From the NCBI RefSeq assembly GCF_002479495.1, contig NZ_DLNQ01000005.1:817276-881275 (forward strand): a DNA stretch of 64,000 bases, written 5' to 3'. The translations under genes were made by a program, and so were the position numbers. Source of the stretch: Brevundimonas sp. UBA7506 (lineage in GTDB: Bacteria; Pseudomonadota; Alphaproteobacteria; Caulobacterales; Caulobacteraceae). This document shows positions 8,270 to 17,699 of the stretch, one piece after another. Below the pieces are notes generated by a model. That model was not told where the DNA came from, searched no databases, and saw only the letters and a program-made list of their open reading frames with translations. The stretch's first letter is position 1; every line of letters begins with the position of its first letter.

Positions 8270-9787
8270 TCAGAAGAAGCCCAGCTTGTCGGGGCTGTAG
8301 CTGACCAACAGGTTCTTGGTCTGCTGATAGTGGTCCAGCATCATGCGGTGGTTCTCGCGTCCGATGCCCGACTTCTTGTAACCGCCGAAGGCCGCGTGGG
8401 CCGGATATTGGTGGTAGCAGTTGGTCCAGACGCGACCGGCCTGGATGGCCCGACCCGCGCGGTAAGCCGTGTTCATGTCGCGCGACCACACCCCGGCGCC
8501 CAGGCCATACTCGGTGTCGTTGGCGATGGCGATGGCCTCCTCCAGGGTCTTGAAGGTGGTCACGGCCAGGACCGGGCCGAAGATCTCTTCCTGGAAGACG
8601 CGCATGTCGTTGGTGCCCTTGAACACCGTGGGCTTGACGTAATAACCGCCCGCCAGGTCGTCCTTCAGCACTGCCTGATCGCCGCCGGTCAGGACCTCCG
8701 CGCCCTCGTCCTTGCCGATCTGCAGATAGGACAGGATCTTCTTCAACTGCTGGTCCGAGGCCTGGGCGCCGACCTGGGTGGTCGGGTCCAGCGGATCGCC
8801 CTGCTTGATCGCCTCGACGCGGGCGATCGCCTTCTCGATGAAGGCCTCGTAGATGTCTTCGTGGATCAGGGCGCGGCTGGGGCAGGTGCAGACCTCGCCC
8901 TGATTGAGCGCGAACATGGCGAAGCCTTCCAGCGCCTTGTCGAGGAAGGCGTCGTCAGCGTCCATCACGTCCTTGAAGAAGATGTTCGGCGACTTGCCGC
9001 CCAGTTCCAGCGTCACCGGAATGATGTTCTGAGTGGCGTATTCCATGATCTTCTGACCGACGGCGGTCGAGCCGGTGAAGGCGATCTTGGCGATGCGCGG
9101 ATTGGTGGCCAGAGGCTCGCCGACCTCGATCCCCGTGCCCGAGACGATGTTGAGCACGCCAGCAGGCAGGATGTCCTGGATCAGTTCAGTCAGCAGCAGG
9201 ATCGAGGCCGGGGTCTGCTCCGCCGGCTTCAGCACGATGCAATTGCCCGCCGCCAGGGCCGGGGCGATCTTCCACGCCGCCATCAGGATGGGGAAGTTCC
9301 ACGGGATGATCTGGCCGACCACGCCCAGCGGTTCATGGAAGTGATAGGCGACCGTGTCATTGTCCAGTTCGGAAATGCTGCCTTCCTGCGCCCGGATGCA
9401 GCCGGCGAAATAGCGGAAGTGGTCGATGGCCAGCGGGATGTCGGCCGCGAGCGTCTCGCGCACCGGCTTGCCGTTGTCCCAGGTCTCGGCCTCGGCGATG
9501 GCCTGCAGGTTCTGCTCCATGCGGTCGGCGATGCGGTTCAGGATCAGGGCGCGTTGTGCGACGCTGGTCTTGCCCCAGGCGTCCTTGGCGGCATGAGCGG
9601 CGTCCAGCGCCAGCTTGACGTCGGCCGCGTCCGAGCGAGCCACCTCGCACAGGACGCGGCCGTTCACCGGGGAGGTGTTCTCGAAATAGCGGCCGTTGAC
9701 GGGCGGGACCCATTGGCCGCCGATGAAGTTGTCGTAGCGCGCCTTGTACTTGGGCGTCACGGCGCGGATGAATTCGGGCTTGGTCAC
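8270..9787 (-). CDS. NAD-dependent acetaldehyde/short-chain aldehyde dehydrogenase (ExaC/AldB type)
   Basis: The 505-residue enzyme oxidises acetaldehyde or similar short aldehydes. Visible features are the Rossmann/NAD region [23 protein letters not shown], the catalytic Glu in ELGGKSPN, and the nucleophile Cys in [12 protein letters not shown], a double-Cys signature of this subfamily. The C-terminal [12 protein letters not shown] motif is also present. The frame is open to 9883, but GTG at 9787 is chosen because AGGAGG lies 5 bases before it and the product then starts like its family (TKPEFIRA). The GAF-Fis regulator gene lies upstream on the same strand, with two perfect inverted repeats between them. 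A decayed adhP lies downstream. The locus looks like an alcohol/aldehyde oxidation unit that lost its alcohol dehydrogenase. Confidence 0.93.
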   Translation of the reverse strand: MTKPEFIRAVTPKYKARYDNFIGGQWVPPVNGRYFENTSPVNGRVLCEVARSDAADVKLALDAAHAAKDAWGKTSVAQRALILNRIADRMEQNLQAIAEAETWDNGKPVRETLAADIPLAIDHFRYFAGCIRAQEGSISELDNDTVAYHFHEPLGVVGQIIPWNFPILMAAWKIAPALAAGNCIVLKPAEQTPASILLLTELIQDILPAGVLNIVSGTGIEVGEPLATNPRIAKIAFTGSTAVGQKIMEYATQNIIPVTLELGGKSPNIFFKDVMDADDAFLDKALEGFAMFALNQGEVCTCPSRALIHEDIYEAFIEKAIARVEAIKQGDPLDPTTQVGAQASDQQLKKILSYLQIGKDEGAEVLTGGDQAVLKDDLAGGYYVKPTVFKGTNDMRVFQEEIFGPVLAVTTFKTLEEAIAIANDTEYGLGAGVWSRDMNTAYRAGRAIQAGRVWTNCYHQYPAHAAFGGYKKSGIGRENHRMMLDHYQQTKNLLVSYSPDKLGFF

Positions 9788-9874
9788 GAAAGGCCTCCTG
9801 CTGGTTTCCTCGGGCGCCGATTGTCCGGCGTCGTTTGAGACCAGTTTGGTCGGCAGGAGGCGCAGCGCCAGACG

Positions 9875-9894
9875 GCGGCGCAATGGTGCGCCGC
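9875..9894. promoter_or_regulatory. Perfect inverted repeat upstream of the aldehyde dehydrogenase
   Basis: Arms GCGGCGCA and TGCGCCGC flank a 4-base ATGG spacer, about 90 bases before the dehydrogenase start. The geometry (8-4-8) matches the neighbouring repeat at 9897-9920, suggesting paired binding sites for the adjacent GAF-Fis regulator. A transcript hairpin is the alternative. Confidence 0.45.
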
Positions 9895-9896
9895 AA

Positions 9897-9920
9897 ACCT
9901 GTCGCAGGATTGCGACAGGT
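9897..9920. promoter_or_regulatory. Perfect inverted repeat at the end of the regulator gene
   Basis: Ten-base arms ACCTGTCGCA and TGCGACAGGT flank GGAT. The repeat ends on the first base of the regulator stop codon and precedes the aldehyde dehydrogenase by about 110 bases. It has no convincing T-tract, so an activator site is favoured over a terminator. Confidence 0.5.
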
Positions 9921-10888
9921 CAGTGCAGGTCGATCAGGCCCAGGCGATGCAGCTTGCGATGCAGGGTGGCGCGACTGACGCCCAGCGCCCGCGCCGCCGC
10001 CGAGACATTGCCCCCGCTGCGGGCCAGGGCGCGGCGCACCGCCCCGCGCTCGGCCTCCAGCAGGTCCGCCTCGGCCCCGCCCGGCGTCAGCAGGTCGGAG
10101 GCGGGCAGTTGCGCCGCGATCCGCTCATCGGTGATGGACAAGGACAGACGCGCCGCCCGCGTGGCGCCGATGACCAGATCGTGCCGATCGACGGCCAGCA
10201 ATGCCGCCGCATTGCGCTCGCCGGCCCCGCCCGCCAGGACGATGCGCGCATCAGCGAAGGCCTGGCGGAAGGTCTGGGCCTCGATCGCCCGGGCTGCATC
10301 CGACACCGCCGCCGAGATCAGCCCCAGGATGGCCTCGGTTGCGTCAGCGCGGCAGGAGGACACGTCCAGCGCTCCGGCCAGCCGCCCCATATGGTCATGA
10401 ATGGGATGGGTGATGCAGCTGAGGCCAGTGTTGCGGGCGTGGAAATGCTGTTCGCGATGGATGGTGACCGCGCGATGCTCGGCCAGGGCCGTGCCGATGC
10501 CGTTGGTCCCCTCGACCTGCTCGGACCAGACGGCGCCGGGCCACAGCCCCCAGCGTTGGAAGGTCTCGTCATCCGCGACCGCCCCTCGCCGCTCGACCGG
10601 CACCCCCTCGGCGTTGGTCAGCAGGACGCAGCACCCCACGCCGCCGACCGCCAGAAACAGCCGGTCCAGCACCCCCTCGGCCGCACGCGTCAACGGCTCC
10701 ATCGCCTGCCGCGCTTCATGCAACTGCTGCTCGGTGACGGTCTCGACCCGGCCATGCTCGACAGGGTCCAGACCATAGAGCGACATAGACCGCCGCCACG
10801 AAGCGGCCAGAGCCGAACGCGCACCCGCCCCTTCGTCCAGCGCCTGCCGGATCAGACTGCCGTGATCCCTACGCTCCCGCTCGCCCAT
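9920..10888 (-). CDS. GAF-domain / Fis-type HTH transcriptional regulator (AcoR-like, lacking AAA+)
   Basis: The 322-residue protein has an N-terminal AcoR-like region and a GAF sensor domain (roughly residues 60-200, with GVPVERRGAV and EGTNGIGTALAEHRAVTI). A C-terminal Fis helix-turn-helix is visible (NVSAAARALGVSRATLHRKL). The sigma-54-interacting AAA+ domain of full-length AcoR (GAFTGA and Walker motifs) is absent, so it likely works through sigma-70-type polymerase or as a shortened activator. The ATG at 10888 with TTGGAGA upstream is preferred over 10909. It lies directly upstream of the aldehyde dehydrogenase on the same strand, and GAF-Fis proteins commonly activate such genes. The two inverted repeats at 9875-9920 are candidate sites. 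Confidence 0.88.
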   Translation of the reverse strand: MGERERRDHGSLIRQALDEGAGARSALAASWRRSMSLYGLDPVEHGRVETVTEQQLHEARQAMEPLTRAAEGVLDRLFLAVGGVGCCVLLTNAEGVPVERRGAVADDETFQRWGLWPGAVWSEQVEGTNGIGTALAEHRAVTIHREQHFHARNTGLSCITHPIHDHMGRLAGALDVSSCRADATEAILGLISAAVSDAARAIEAQTFRQAFADARIVLAGGAGERNAAALLAVDRHDLVIGATRAARLSLSITDERIAAQLPASDLLTPGGAEADLLEAERGAVRRALARSGGNVSAAARALGVSRATLHRKLHRLGLIDLH

Positions 10889-11113
10889 GATCAGTCTCCA
10901 AGGCGTCATCTCAACTCGAGATGAAACCTCTCCTCGCCGAACGTCAACGGGCGCCCACGACGAGTCAACTTCACCCTGTCAATTCCATTTGCAACGCGAA
11001 AGGCCCCCGAGCGCCGGGAGCGGCCATTGGGATCACGCCACATAGAGGACAGAGCGGAAGCAGATCGAAGGCTCACGCAACTGGCCGCTGCGGGCCATCG
11101 TCAACCAATCCCC

Positions 11114-12691
11114 TCACTCAAGCATCGGCCGGTCAGGCTCCACGGTGAAGGTAGCGAGCTTGCTCAGCGCGCCGCCCGGACGCTGGATACGGTCCAGCAC
11201 CTTGAGATCCGTGCGCCATTCCCCGGGGGTCACGTCAAACGTCTGATACCCGCGCTGGGCGTTGACCAGCTTCATGTGCGGGCTGCCGGCCAGCATGGCC
11301 TTCGTGCCCTCCGTCGCGACCGAGCCGTCCCCGCCCGAGGCGATGGAGGTGGCCAGGAACTCCACGGCGGCGGCCGGACCGTCCGGCTCGTCGTCGCGCA
11401 GGGGCACGGTTCCGACGGCGTGGATGTGGGCGTCGCCCGAGGCCACCACGACGTTGGTTAGGTTCAGACCGGTGATGGTCTTTACCAGCCGCGCCCGCGC
11501 TTCGGGATAGCCGCCCCAGGTGTCGCCCGCCCCCATCCGCACCTGGCCGTCAGGCATCAGGCGGCGCACCGGCATGACGAAGACCTGCTGAGCGATCAGG
11601 TTCCATGCGGCCCCGCCGCGCAGACCGTCCGCCAGCCAGGCCTCCTGCGCCGCGCCCAGCATGGTGACGTCAGGTGTTCCCGCCGGGCGGCAATGGCGAT
11701 CATCGGGCTGCTCGCACGGCTGATCGCTGCGATAGGACCGGGTGTCCAGCACGTGCATCCGCATCAGCCGCCCATAGTCCAGCCGCCTGTGCATGGTCAG
11801 GCCGTGCGCGCCGGGCATCTGGGCCCGGCGCACCGGCATATGCTCGTACCAGGCCTGCATGGCCGAGCGGCGGCGCAGGGCGAAGGCCTCAGGGGGCGTC
11901 CCGTCCTGGTCGAAGTCGCCAGCCCAATTGTTATCGACCTCGTGGTCGTCGAAGCTGACGATGAAGGCGGCGGCGGCGTGGGCGGCCTGCAGATCCGGGT
12001 CCGCCTTGTACTGGGCGTAACGGCGTCGATAGTCGTCCAGGCTGTAGAGTTCGCCGCCGAAATGGCGACGGTCCGCCGGCCGTCCCCGAGCGTCGAGAAT
12101 GACCGGCGGGTTCGCGACCGGCCCGCCTTCATAAATGTAGTCGCCGTAGTGGAAGACGGCGTCCAGGTCAGGCTCCTGGCTCAGATGACGCCAGGCGTCG
12201 AACCAGCCGCCCTGATAGTGCTGACAGCCGGCCACGGCCAGACGCACCCGATCCGGATTGTCGCCAGCCGCCGGGGTCGTGCGCGCCATGCCGACCGGGC
12301 TGGCGTCGCCGCCCTCCAGCCGGAAGCGGTACCAGTAGGGCCGACGCGGCTTCAGGCCTTCGACCTCGACGTGGACGCTGTGCGCCAGTTCAGGACCCGC
12401 GACCGCCTCCCCCACGCGCGCGACGCGGGTGAAGCGCTCGTCCTCGGCCACCTCCCAGCGCACGGCGACCGGACGCATCGGCATGCCCCCGTGTTCGTCC
12501 AGCGGGCGCGGCGCCAGCCGGGTCCAGATGACGAAGCCGTCCGGCGCCGGATCGCCCGCCGCCACGCCCAGGCTGAAGGGATAGTCGCCCAGCCGCGGCG
12601 CCGCCGACAGCCTGACCGGCAAGCCAGACGCCAGCAGCCATCCCCCGCCGGTCGCCAGCAGGCGACGGCGGTCGGTCAGCAAGCCCCCCAT
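11114..12691 (-). CDS. PhoD-type alkaline phosphatase/phosphodiesterase, Tat-exported
   Basis: The 525-residue enzyme begins with a twin-arginine signal (TDRRRLLATGG, then a hydrophobic stretch ending SAAP), so it is exported folded. PhoD landmarks are the N-terminal beta-sandwich start FSLGVAAGDPAPDGFVIWTR, then GCQHYQ, HYGDYIYEGG, SFDDHEVDNNW, VLDTRSYRSDQP and SGDAHIHAVG. These supply the Fe/Ca-binding Asp, Asn and His residues typical of the family, which hydrolyses phosphomono- and diesters. The ATG at 12691 shares its A with the stop of the TonB receptor gene (TGATG), so the two are translationally coupled. The operon is sigma factor, FecR, receptor, PhoD, and a matching operon with a different phosphatase lies at 22.9-29.0 kb. 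Confidence 0.92.
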   Translation of the reverse strand: MGGLLTDRRRLLATGGGWLLASGLPVRLSAAPRLGDYPFSLGVAAGDPAPDGFVIWTRLAPRPLDEHGGMPMRPVAVRWEVAEDERFTRVARVGEAVAGPELAHSVHVEVEGLKPRRPYWYRFRLEGGDASPVGMARTTPAAGDNPDRVRLAVAGCQHYQGGWFDAWRHLSQEPDLDAVFHYGDYIYEGGPVANPPVILDARGRPADRRHFGGELYSLDDYRRRYAQYKADPDLQAAHAAAAFIVSFDDHEVDNNWAGDFDQDGTPPEAFALRRRSAMQAWYEHMPVRRAQMPGAHGLTMHRRLDYGRLMRMHVLDTRSYRSDQPCEQPDDRHCRPAGTPDVTMLGAAQEAWLADGLRGGAAWNLIAQQVFVMPVRRLMPDGQVRMGAGDTWGGYPEARARLVKTITGLNLTNVVVASGDAHIHAVGTVPLRDDEPDGPAAAVEFLATSIASGGDGSVATEGTKAMLAGSPHMKLVNAQRGYQTFDVTPGEWRTDLKVLDRIQRPGGALSKLATFTVEPDRPMLE

Positions 12692-15600
12692 CAGAACACC
12701 GCCCGGACGCCGAAGCTGCCGCTCATGCCGTATTCGCGATAGTCGCCGGCGTGATCCGGGATGCGGCCGTTGGGGGTGTCGACGCCCGGCAGCATGATGT
12801 GCATGGGCTCGTTCAGCAGGTTGCGCACCGAGAAGAAGGCGCTGACGCCGCGGCGCAGGTTCCACGACCCCGACAGGTTCATCGCCGTCCGCGCCCTTAT
12901 GTAGGAGCCGGTCGCAGCGCTGTTCAGCTTGTCGCCCGTCCAGGCCGTGTTGAGGTTCAGCCGCAGCGGCCCCTTCTGATAGGCCAACGACAGGGCGCCG
13001 AAGTTTTGGGCCGAACCGGCGATCGGAATCTGGGGACTGTTGTGCGTGAAGGAGCCGCGCACCGTTAGGCCGTCGAGCGGCCCCGGCAGATAGGTCAGGC
13101 TGTGGTTGAACTCGACCTCGTAGCCCTCGATGCTGATGGCCTCGCCGCTGACCCTCCGCGTGGTGCGGAAGGTGTAGCCGGCGTATTCCGTGCCGGTGTA
13201 GCCGAACTCCTCGGCCGTCATCTCCTCGGTCTGGAACAGCCCCTTCACCTCGTTGCGATAGTAGTTGACCGCCACCAGGCCGACCGGCTCGAAATACTTG
13301 GCCAGACGCACCGAGAAGTTGTCGGAGATTTCCGGCTCCAGACCCGGGTTCGGTGCCGTGACGATCCGCTCCTCGTCGTTGACCGACCAGACGCCCGCCA
13401 GGACATTGACCTCCGGCCGCCGGATGGTGCGGCTGTAGCCTAGTTGCAGGTCCATGCTGTCGTTGATGGCGAACTTGGCCGAGGCGCTGGGGAAGAAGTG
13501 ATCGTACTCGCCCTTGCGGTTCACCTGGGGGCGGCTCTCGAACTGATACTTCAGACCGTCGATGGTCGTGGCTCGCCCGGTCGAGGTCGAGACGGCGTGG
13601 CCCGCGGCCCGCACCTCGTCGGCGGTCAGGGCGTCAACCTCGCGCGAACGGGTCAGGGTCTCTTCCCAGCGGAGGCCCGCCCGCAGCGTCAGTCGATCAT
13701 TCAACTCCGACGTGGCCATGACGTAGGCCGCGTTCGAGTCCTCCTCGAAGTGACGGCGGTTGGCGATATAGGCGGTGTAGTAGTTGGCCGCCGTCAGCAC
13801 GTGCTGGAACAGGTCCGGGCGGCTCTGGAACAGGGCGCCGATCTTGTAATTGCTGGGCATGAACAGCGCGTTCGAGCCGGACAGCGACGCATATTCGATG
13901 CCCATGTCGTTGAAGTTCAGCACATTGGCGCTGGCGTGCTCGGCCATGAAGTCCGCCACGCCCAGGGGGCCGACATAACGGTACTGATGGGCCACGCGTT
14001 CATTGCCGAAATCATAGACCGAACGCTTGGCCTTGATCCCGGTCTTGAAGGTAATGGGCGCGACCGGAGTGTTGACGTCCACCGTCAGGTTCAGCCCGCC
14101 GTTGACGAGCTCAGTGCTGGCGAAACGCCCATCCTCGGTGTTGAAGGTCAGGCTGTTGGCGCGCGAGAAGCTTCTCGGATCGGCCCAGTCGGGACCGCTG
14201 ATCTGCTCGATCCGGAACTGGGTGCTGTCGAGACCGGGGCGGAAGGCGCTGAAGTTGCCGCTGGCCGAAGGCGCGGTGACGAAGCTGTAGATCGCCCCTT
14301 CCTTCAACGGATCATAGGTGCTGGTCGAGTCCGAATAGGACAGGTTTCCGTCCAGGATGAAGCGGTCGCCCTGATACTCGAAGCTGGGCACGAAGGTCGT
14401 GCCTTCGCCCCGCTTGGCGATGATGTTCGATCCCGCCGACACCCCTTCGGCGCTCGCCGGCTGACGGGTGGTGAAATCCAGAGCCGCGTCGCCGATCACG
14501 CCATAGGTGCGGGCGCCGGTCGTGAAGCTGTAGTTGCGCTGACCGGACCACAGGTAGGAGTTGTTGTAGATCGAGGCCAGCGACAGGATCAGCCGATCCG
14601 TCGCCTTCCAGTCCAGGGTCAGCGACCCGGCGAAGCGCGACACCTCCTGCCCGCGCATATGGACGTAGATGCTGTTCATCGCCATCGGGTCGGGGCTGAC
14701 CGCATTGGGGACGTAGGAGCGCGGATAGTAGGACTGCTCCATCTCCGTATAGGTGTTCGACTGGCTGATCGACGCCACCACGCCCAGACGACGGTCGAAG
14801 AAGACGTCCGAGTATTCGATCTGACCGCTGGGCACGACGCGGGCGTCGTGCTCGCCCTCGCCCGGCCCCGCCACCCGGTCGTTCCACATATCCGAATGGC
14901 TGAAGCCCGAGACCGAGGCGCTGATGCGGCGGCCGCGACGGTCGAAGGCGCGCTTGGTGCGCAGGTTGATGGTCCCCGCCGGGGCGTTGGCGTCCACGTC
15001 GGCGCTGACCGTCTTGGAGATTTCAATGGCGTCGATGCTGCTCAGCGACACCTGCTCGAAGCTGAAGGAGCGCGAGGTCGAGGAGCCGGCGTTGGCGTCG
15101 GCCGCCGCCATGCTGACCCCGTTGACGGTGATCGAGGCGTATTCGGGCGGCAGGCCGCGCAGGCGGACATAACGCACCGTGTCGTCGCCTTCGCCCTCGG
15201 CGTCCACGCCCGGCATGTAGCGGATGAACTCTCCGACATTGCCCTCGTCGATGGAGCCGAAGGATTCCGAGGACAGACTGTTCTTGATGTCCATCGCGCG
15301 GCGCTGGCTCATGATGGCGCGCGCGTCGCCGTCCCGCGACGAGGCCGTCACCACCACATCGGCCACCGCGATCGCCTCGCCTTCCGTGCCCGGGCGAAAG
15401 AGATCGAAGTCCAGACGCGCCGTCTCGCCGGATCGGATCGCGACGACGGCGGTCTGGTCAGCGTAACCGGTGAAGCTGACGCTGGCCTCGGCCTCGCCCG
15501 CCGCCACGCCCGTCAAACGGAACTCGCCGCGTTCCCCGGCCACCACCGTGCGGCGTTCGCCCGAGGCGTCGGTCACCCGGATCACGGCGTTGGGCATGTA

Positions 15601-15963
15601 CTGGCCCGTCGCCGGATCCAGCACCCGTCCGGCCAGGACGCCGGGAGCCCCCGCCGGAGCCGATGAACGCAAGGTCACCACCCCGCCCTGATGCGCCGCC
15701 ACCCGCAGAGGCGTGCCGGCGATCAGACGCGCCAGAGCCTCGCGGACGTCCAGATCCCCGCTGACGGCCGGGGTTCGCACGCCTTCAAGATCCCTAGCGG
15801 GCGCCACCACCTGAATCTGGGCCTGACGGGCGAACTCTGGAATGGCCGAGACCGCGGGTTGAGCCGGAAGATTGAAGCTGCGCGTCTGGGCCGTGGCCTG
15901 GGACGCGACGCACAGGACCACTGCGGCCGCGCCGCATGACAGAAGGCTACGATTGGAAGGCAT
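12691..15963 (-). CDS. TonB-dependent receptor with N-terminal STN signalling domain (TIGR01782-like)
   Basis: The 1090-residue outer-membrane receptor has a signal peptide (ending SQATAQ). An STN domain follows at about residues 28-100 (FNLPAQPAVSAIPEFARQ and SGDLDVREALARLIAGTPL). Next comes a carboxypeptidase-like beta fold (GVLAGRVLDPATGQYMPNA), a plug beginning DVVVTASSRDGD, and a large barrel ending in FGVRAVF. The STN domain is used to relay ligand binding to a FecR protein, and FecR plus sigma genes lie immediately upstream. Its stop overlaps the start of the PhoD gene. Receptors of this size and type take up organic ligands in Caulobacter and Xanthomonas relatives. A phosphate ester or metal-organophosphate ligand is plausible from the neighbour but unproven. 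Confidence 0.93.
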   Translation of the reverse strand: MPSNRSLLSCGAAAVVLCVASQATAQTRSFNLPAQPAVSAIPEFARQAQIQVVAPARDLEGVRTPAVSGDLDVREALARLIAGTPLRVAAHQGGVVTLRSSAPAGAPGVLAGRVLDPATGQYMPNAVIRVTDASGERRTVVAGERGEFRLTGVAAGEAEASVSFTGYADQTAVVAIRSGETARLDFDLFRPGTEGEAIAVADVVVTASSRDGDARAIMSQRRAMDIKNSLSSESFGSIDEGNVGEFIRYMPGVDAEGEGDDTVRYVRLRGLPPEYASITVNGVSMAAADANAGSSTSRSFSFEQVSLSSIDAIEISKTVSADVDANAPAGTINLRTKRAFDRRGRRISASVSGFSHSDMWNDRVAGPGEGEHDARVVPSGQIEYSDVFFDRRLGVVASISQSNTYTEMEQSYYPRSYVPNAVSPDPMAMNSIYVHMRGQEVSRFAGSLTLDWKATDRLILSLASIYNNSYLWSGQRNYSFTTGARTYGVIGDAALDFTTRQPASAEGVSAGSNIIAKRGEGTTFVPSFEYQGDRFILDGNLSYSDSTSTYDPLKEGAIYSFVTAPSASGNFSAFRPGLDSTQFRIEQISGPDWADPRSFSRANSLTFNTEDGRFASTELVNGGLNLTVDVNTPVAPITFKTGIKAKRSVYDFGNERVAHQYRYVGPLGVADFMAEHASANVLNFNDMGIEYASLSGSNALFMPSNYKIGALFQSRPDLFQHVLTAANYYTAYIANRRHFEEDSNAAYVMATSELNDRLTLRAGLRWEETLTRSREVDALTADEVRAAGHAVSTSTGRATTIDGLKYQFESRPQVNRKGEYDHFFPSASAKFAINDSMDLQLGYSRTIRRPEVNVLAGVWSVNDEERIVTAPNPGLEPEISDNFSVRLAKYFEPVGLVAVNYYRNEVKGLFQTEEMTAEEFGYTGTEYAGYTFRTTRRVSGEAISIEGYEVEFNHSLTYLPGPLDGLTVRGSFTHNSPQIPIAGSAQNFGALSLAYQKGPLRLNLNTAWTGDKLNSAATGSYIRARTAMNLSGSWNLRRGVSAFFSVRNLLNEPMHIMLPGVDTPNGRIPDHAGDYREYGMSGSFGVRAVF

Positions 15964-16055
15964 GGATATTCCCCGATGCGCCGGCGGCGCTTTCAGGGAC
16001 GAAGAGGCGGCAGGGCGACGCCTCCGCCATGCGTCACGAAACTTTCGCCGTGGCT

Positions 16056-17024
16056 TTACCGAACGATCACCAGCCCCTCGCCAGACGCTTGCACCCGGGC
16101 GTCCAGGGCCAGGGCGGCGGCGCGACTGAAGCCCACCGGATCATTGGCGGCGAACAGGCCGGTGATCGGCTCCTGCGCCAGTGCGGGATCCGTCACCAGG
16201 ATGCGCGGTCCGCCGTAACGCGCGAAGGCCGCCGTCGCCTGGGCCAGGGTTTCGCCTTCGAAGGCCAGCTTGCCCTCGCGCCAGGCCAGCGACCGATCGA
16301 TGTCGCGCGCCGCCACCGCGACCAGTTCGGCCCCGCCGTCGGCGCTGAACACCACACGGGCGTTGGCGCCCACCGGGCGATCCGCCCCCGCCGCATCCAG
16401 CCGCACGTCGCCGCTCTGGATCGTCACCTCGGAACGACGCGCATCCAGGCGATGCACGGTGAAGGCGCCGCCGCCGGCCCGCACCGAACGCGCGCCCAGT
16501 TTTACAACGAAGGGACGCGACGGGTCGCGCGCCACAGCGAAATAGGCCTCGCCCCGCGTCACCTCGACCTCGCGACGGCCCTTGTCGAACCGCACGACGG
16601 CGCGGCTGTCGGTGTTCAGCGTCATGCTCGAGCCGTCGGCCAACGGCACCAGCCGCACCTCCCCCACCGCCGTGGCGTGCGCCTCTGCGGCCGTCAGCAA
16701 GGGAACCGCCAGAACCCCGGCGGCGAGAGAAGCCGCCGCGGCCCCGCCCCAGGCCAACAGCCGACGCCGCGAAGGCGCTGTCGGTCCTGCGGCGCCCGCA
16801 GACCCAAATCGGCCGGGATCAAAGTCCGTCCCCAAGGCCCTCGCCGATCGCGTGTCCAGCGCCACGGCCTCGGCGCGCAACAGAGCCCCCGCCGCGCGCG
16901 CGTCGTTCGCCAACCAGGCGTCCAGAGCGACGCGATCAGCCTCGGACAGGACGGCCCGGTCGCGGCGGGCGGCCCAGTCTGCGGCCTGGTCGTCGATCTG
17001 TCGGCTGGTCGGTCTTTCGCCCAT
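16056..17024 (-). CDS. FecR-family anti-sigma factor / transmembrane signal transducer
   Basis: The 322-residue protein has a DUF4880 N-terminal sigma-binding region (about residues 9-50, IDDQAADWAARRDR and DRVALDAWLA). One membrane segment lies at about 89-112, followed by a periplasmic FecR domain (GEVRLVPLADGSSMTLNTDS). A C-terminal STN-contact region follows (FEGETLAQATAAFARYGG). It would hold the adjacent ECF sigma factor until the STN receptor signals. The ATG at 17024 is chosen because the DUF4880 domain starts right after it; the ribosome site is poor. The gene overlaps the sigma-factor gene by 89 bases, consistent with translational coupling. Confidence 0.92.
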   Translation of the reverse strand: MGERPTSRQIDDQAADWAARRDRAVLSEADRVALDAWLANDARAAGALLRAEAVALDTRSARALGTDFDPGRFGSAGAAGPTAPSRRRLLAWGGAAAASLAAGVLAVPLLTAAEAHATAVGEVRLVPLADGSSMTLNTDSRAVVRFDKGRREVEVTRGEAYFAVARDPSRPFVVKLGARSVRAGGGAFTVHRLDARRSEVTIQSGDVRLDAAGADRPVGANARVVFSADGGAELVAVAARDIDRSLAWREGKLAFEGETLAQATAAFARYGGPRILVTDPALAQEPITGLFAANDPVGFSRAAALALDARVQASGEGLVIVR

Positions 17025-17598
17025 CGGGAGCGCCTGTGGTTGATTGCATGAAGGAAGAGGGTTGGGACGGCGCCTTTCCGCCACCCGTTCGCCAGGCGAT
17101 CAGCAATCGCAAGCCCCGGGCGATGTGTTTTTCGACCGTATTCTCGGACAGCCCCATGCGCCGGGCGATCTCCTGCTGAGACAGGTCGTGGACGCGCCGC
17201 AGGATCAAGACGCGCTGCGCCTGAGGCGGCAGGGCGGCGATGGCTTGGGCCAGACGCCGCAAGGCGTCCCGGTCGGAGACGATGCGCTCCGGCGTCGGCG
17301 CATCCTCGGTCAGGTCCCCGCCGTCGAGGTCGTCAAGCGACTGGAACGGGACGATCCGCGCCCGTCTGACGTGCCCCGAAACCAGCGAACGCGCCGTCTG
17401 AAACAGGTAGGCCTTGGGATGACGGATGTCGTCCACCCGTTCACGCGCCGCCAGAAGGCTGTAGCACTCCTGGATCACGTCCTCCGGTTCCAGTCCGTCC
17501 ACGCGCCGACGCATCAGCCAGGCGCGCAAGGCCGGTTCGTGCGGCAGCACCTCTCGCAACAGCCAGCGCGCCCGCCCTTCGTCAAAGTGGTGCGCCAC
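16936..17598 (-). CDS. ECF RNA polymerase sigma factor, FecI-like
   Basis: The 220-residue protein has sigma region 2 (DVIQECYSLLAAR and HPKAYLFQTARSLV, about residues 40-80). Sigma region 4 has a clear helix-turn-helix (LPPQAQRVLILRRVHDLSQQ and SENTVEKHIARGL, about 120-165). GTG at 17598 with GGAAGG upstream is preferred; the frame is open to a GTG at 17658. The last 45 residues are Pro/Arg-rich and lie over the start of the FecR gene, so they probably have no conserved function. It is the first gene of the sigma/FecR/receptor/PhoD operon and presumably directs transcription of the receptor when released by FecR. Confidence 0.9.
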   Translation of the reverse strand: MAHHFDEGRARWLLREVLPHEPALRAWLMRRRVDGLEPEDVIQECYSLLAARERVDDIRHPKAYLFQTARSLVSGHVRRARIVPFQSLDDLDGGDLTEDAPTPERIVSDRDALRRLAQAIAALPPQAQRVLILRRVHDLSQQEIARRMGLSENTVEKHIARGLRLLIAWRTGGGKAPSQPSSFMQSTTGAPDGRKTDQPTDRRPGRRLGRPPRPGRPVRG

Positions 17599-17699
17599 GC
17601 TCGGGCCCTTCCTCGGAAGCGCTCCTCTCCTAGAGGCCAAACTTGGCGCCAGGGTCACTAGGTTGCGACAAAACTGCGACGTTGCTGATCTAGCGCGTG

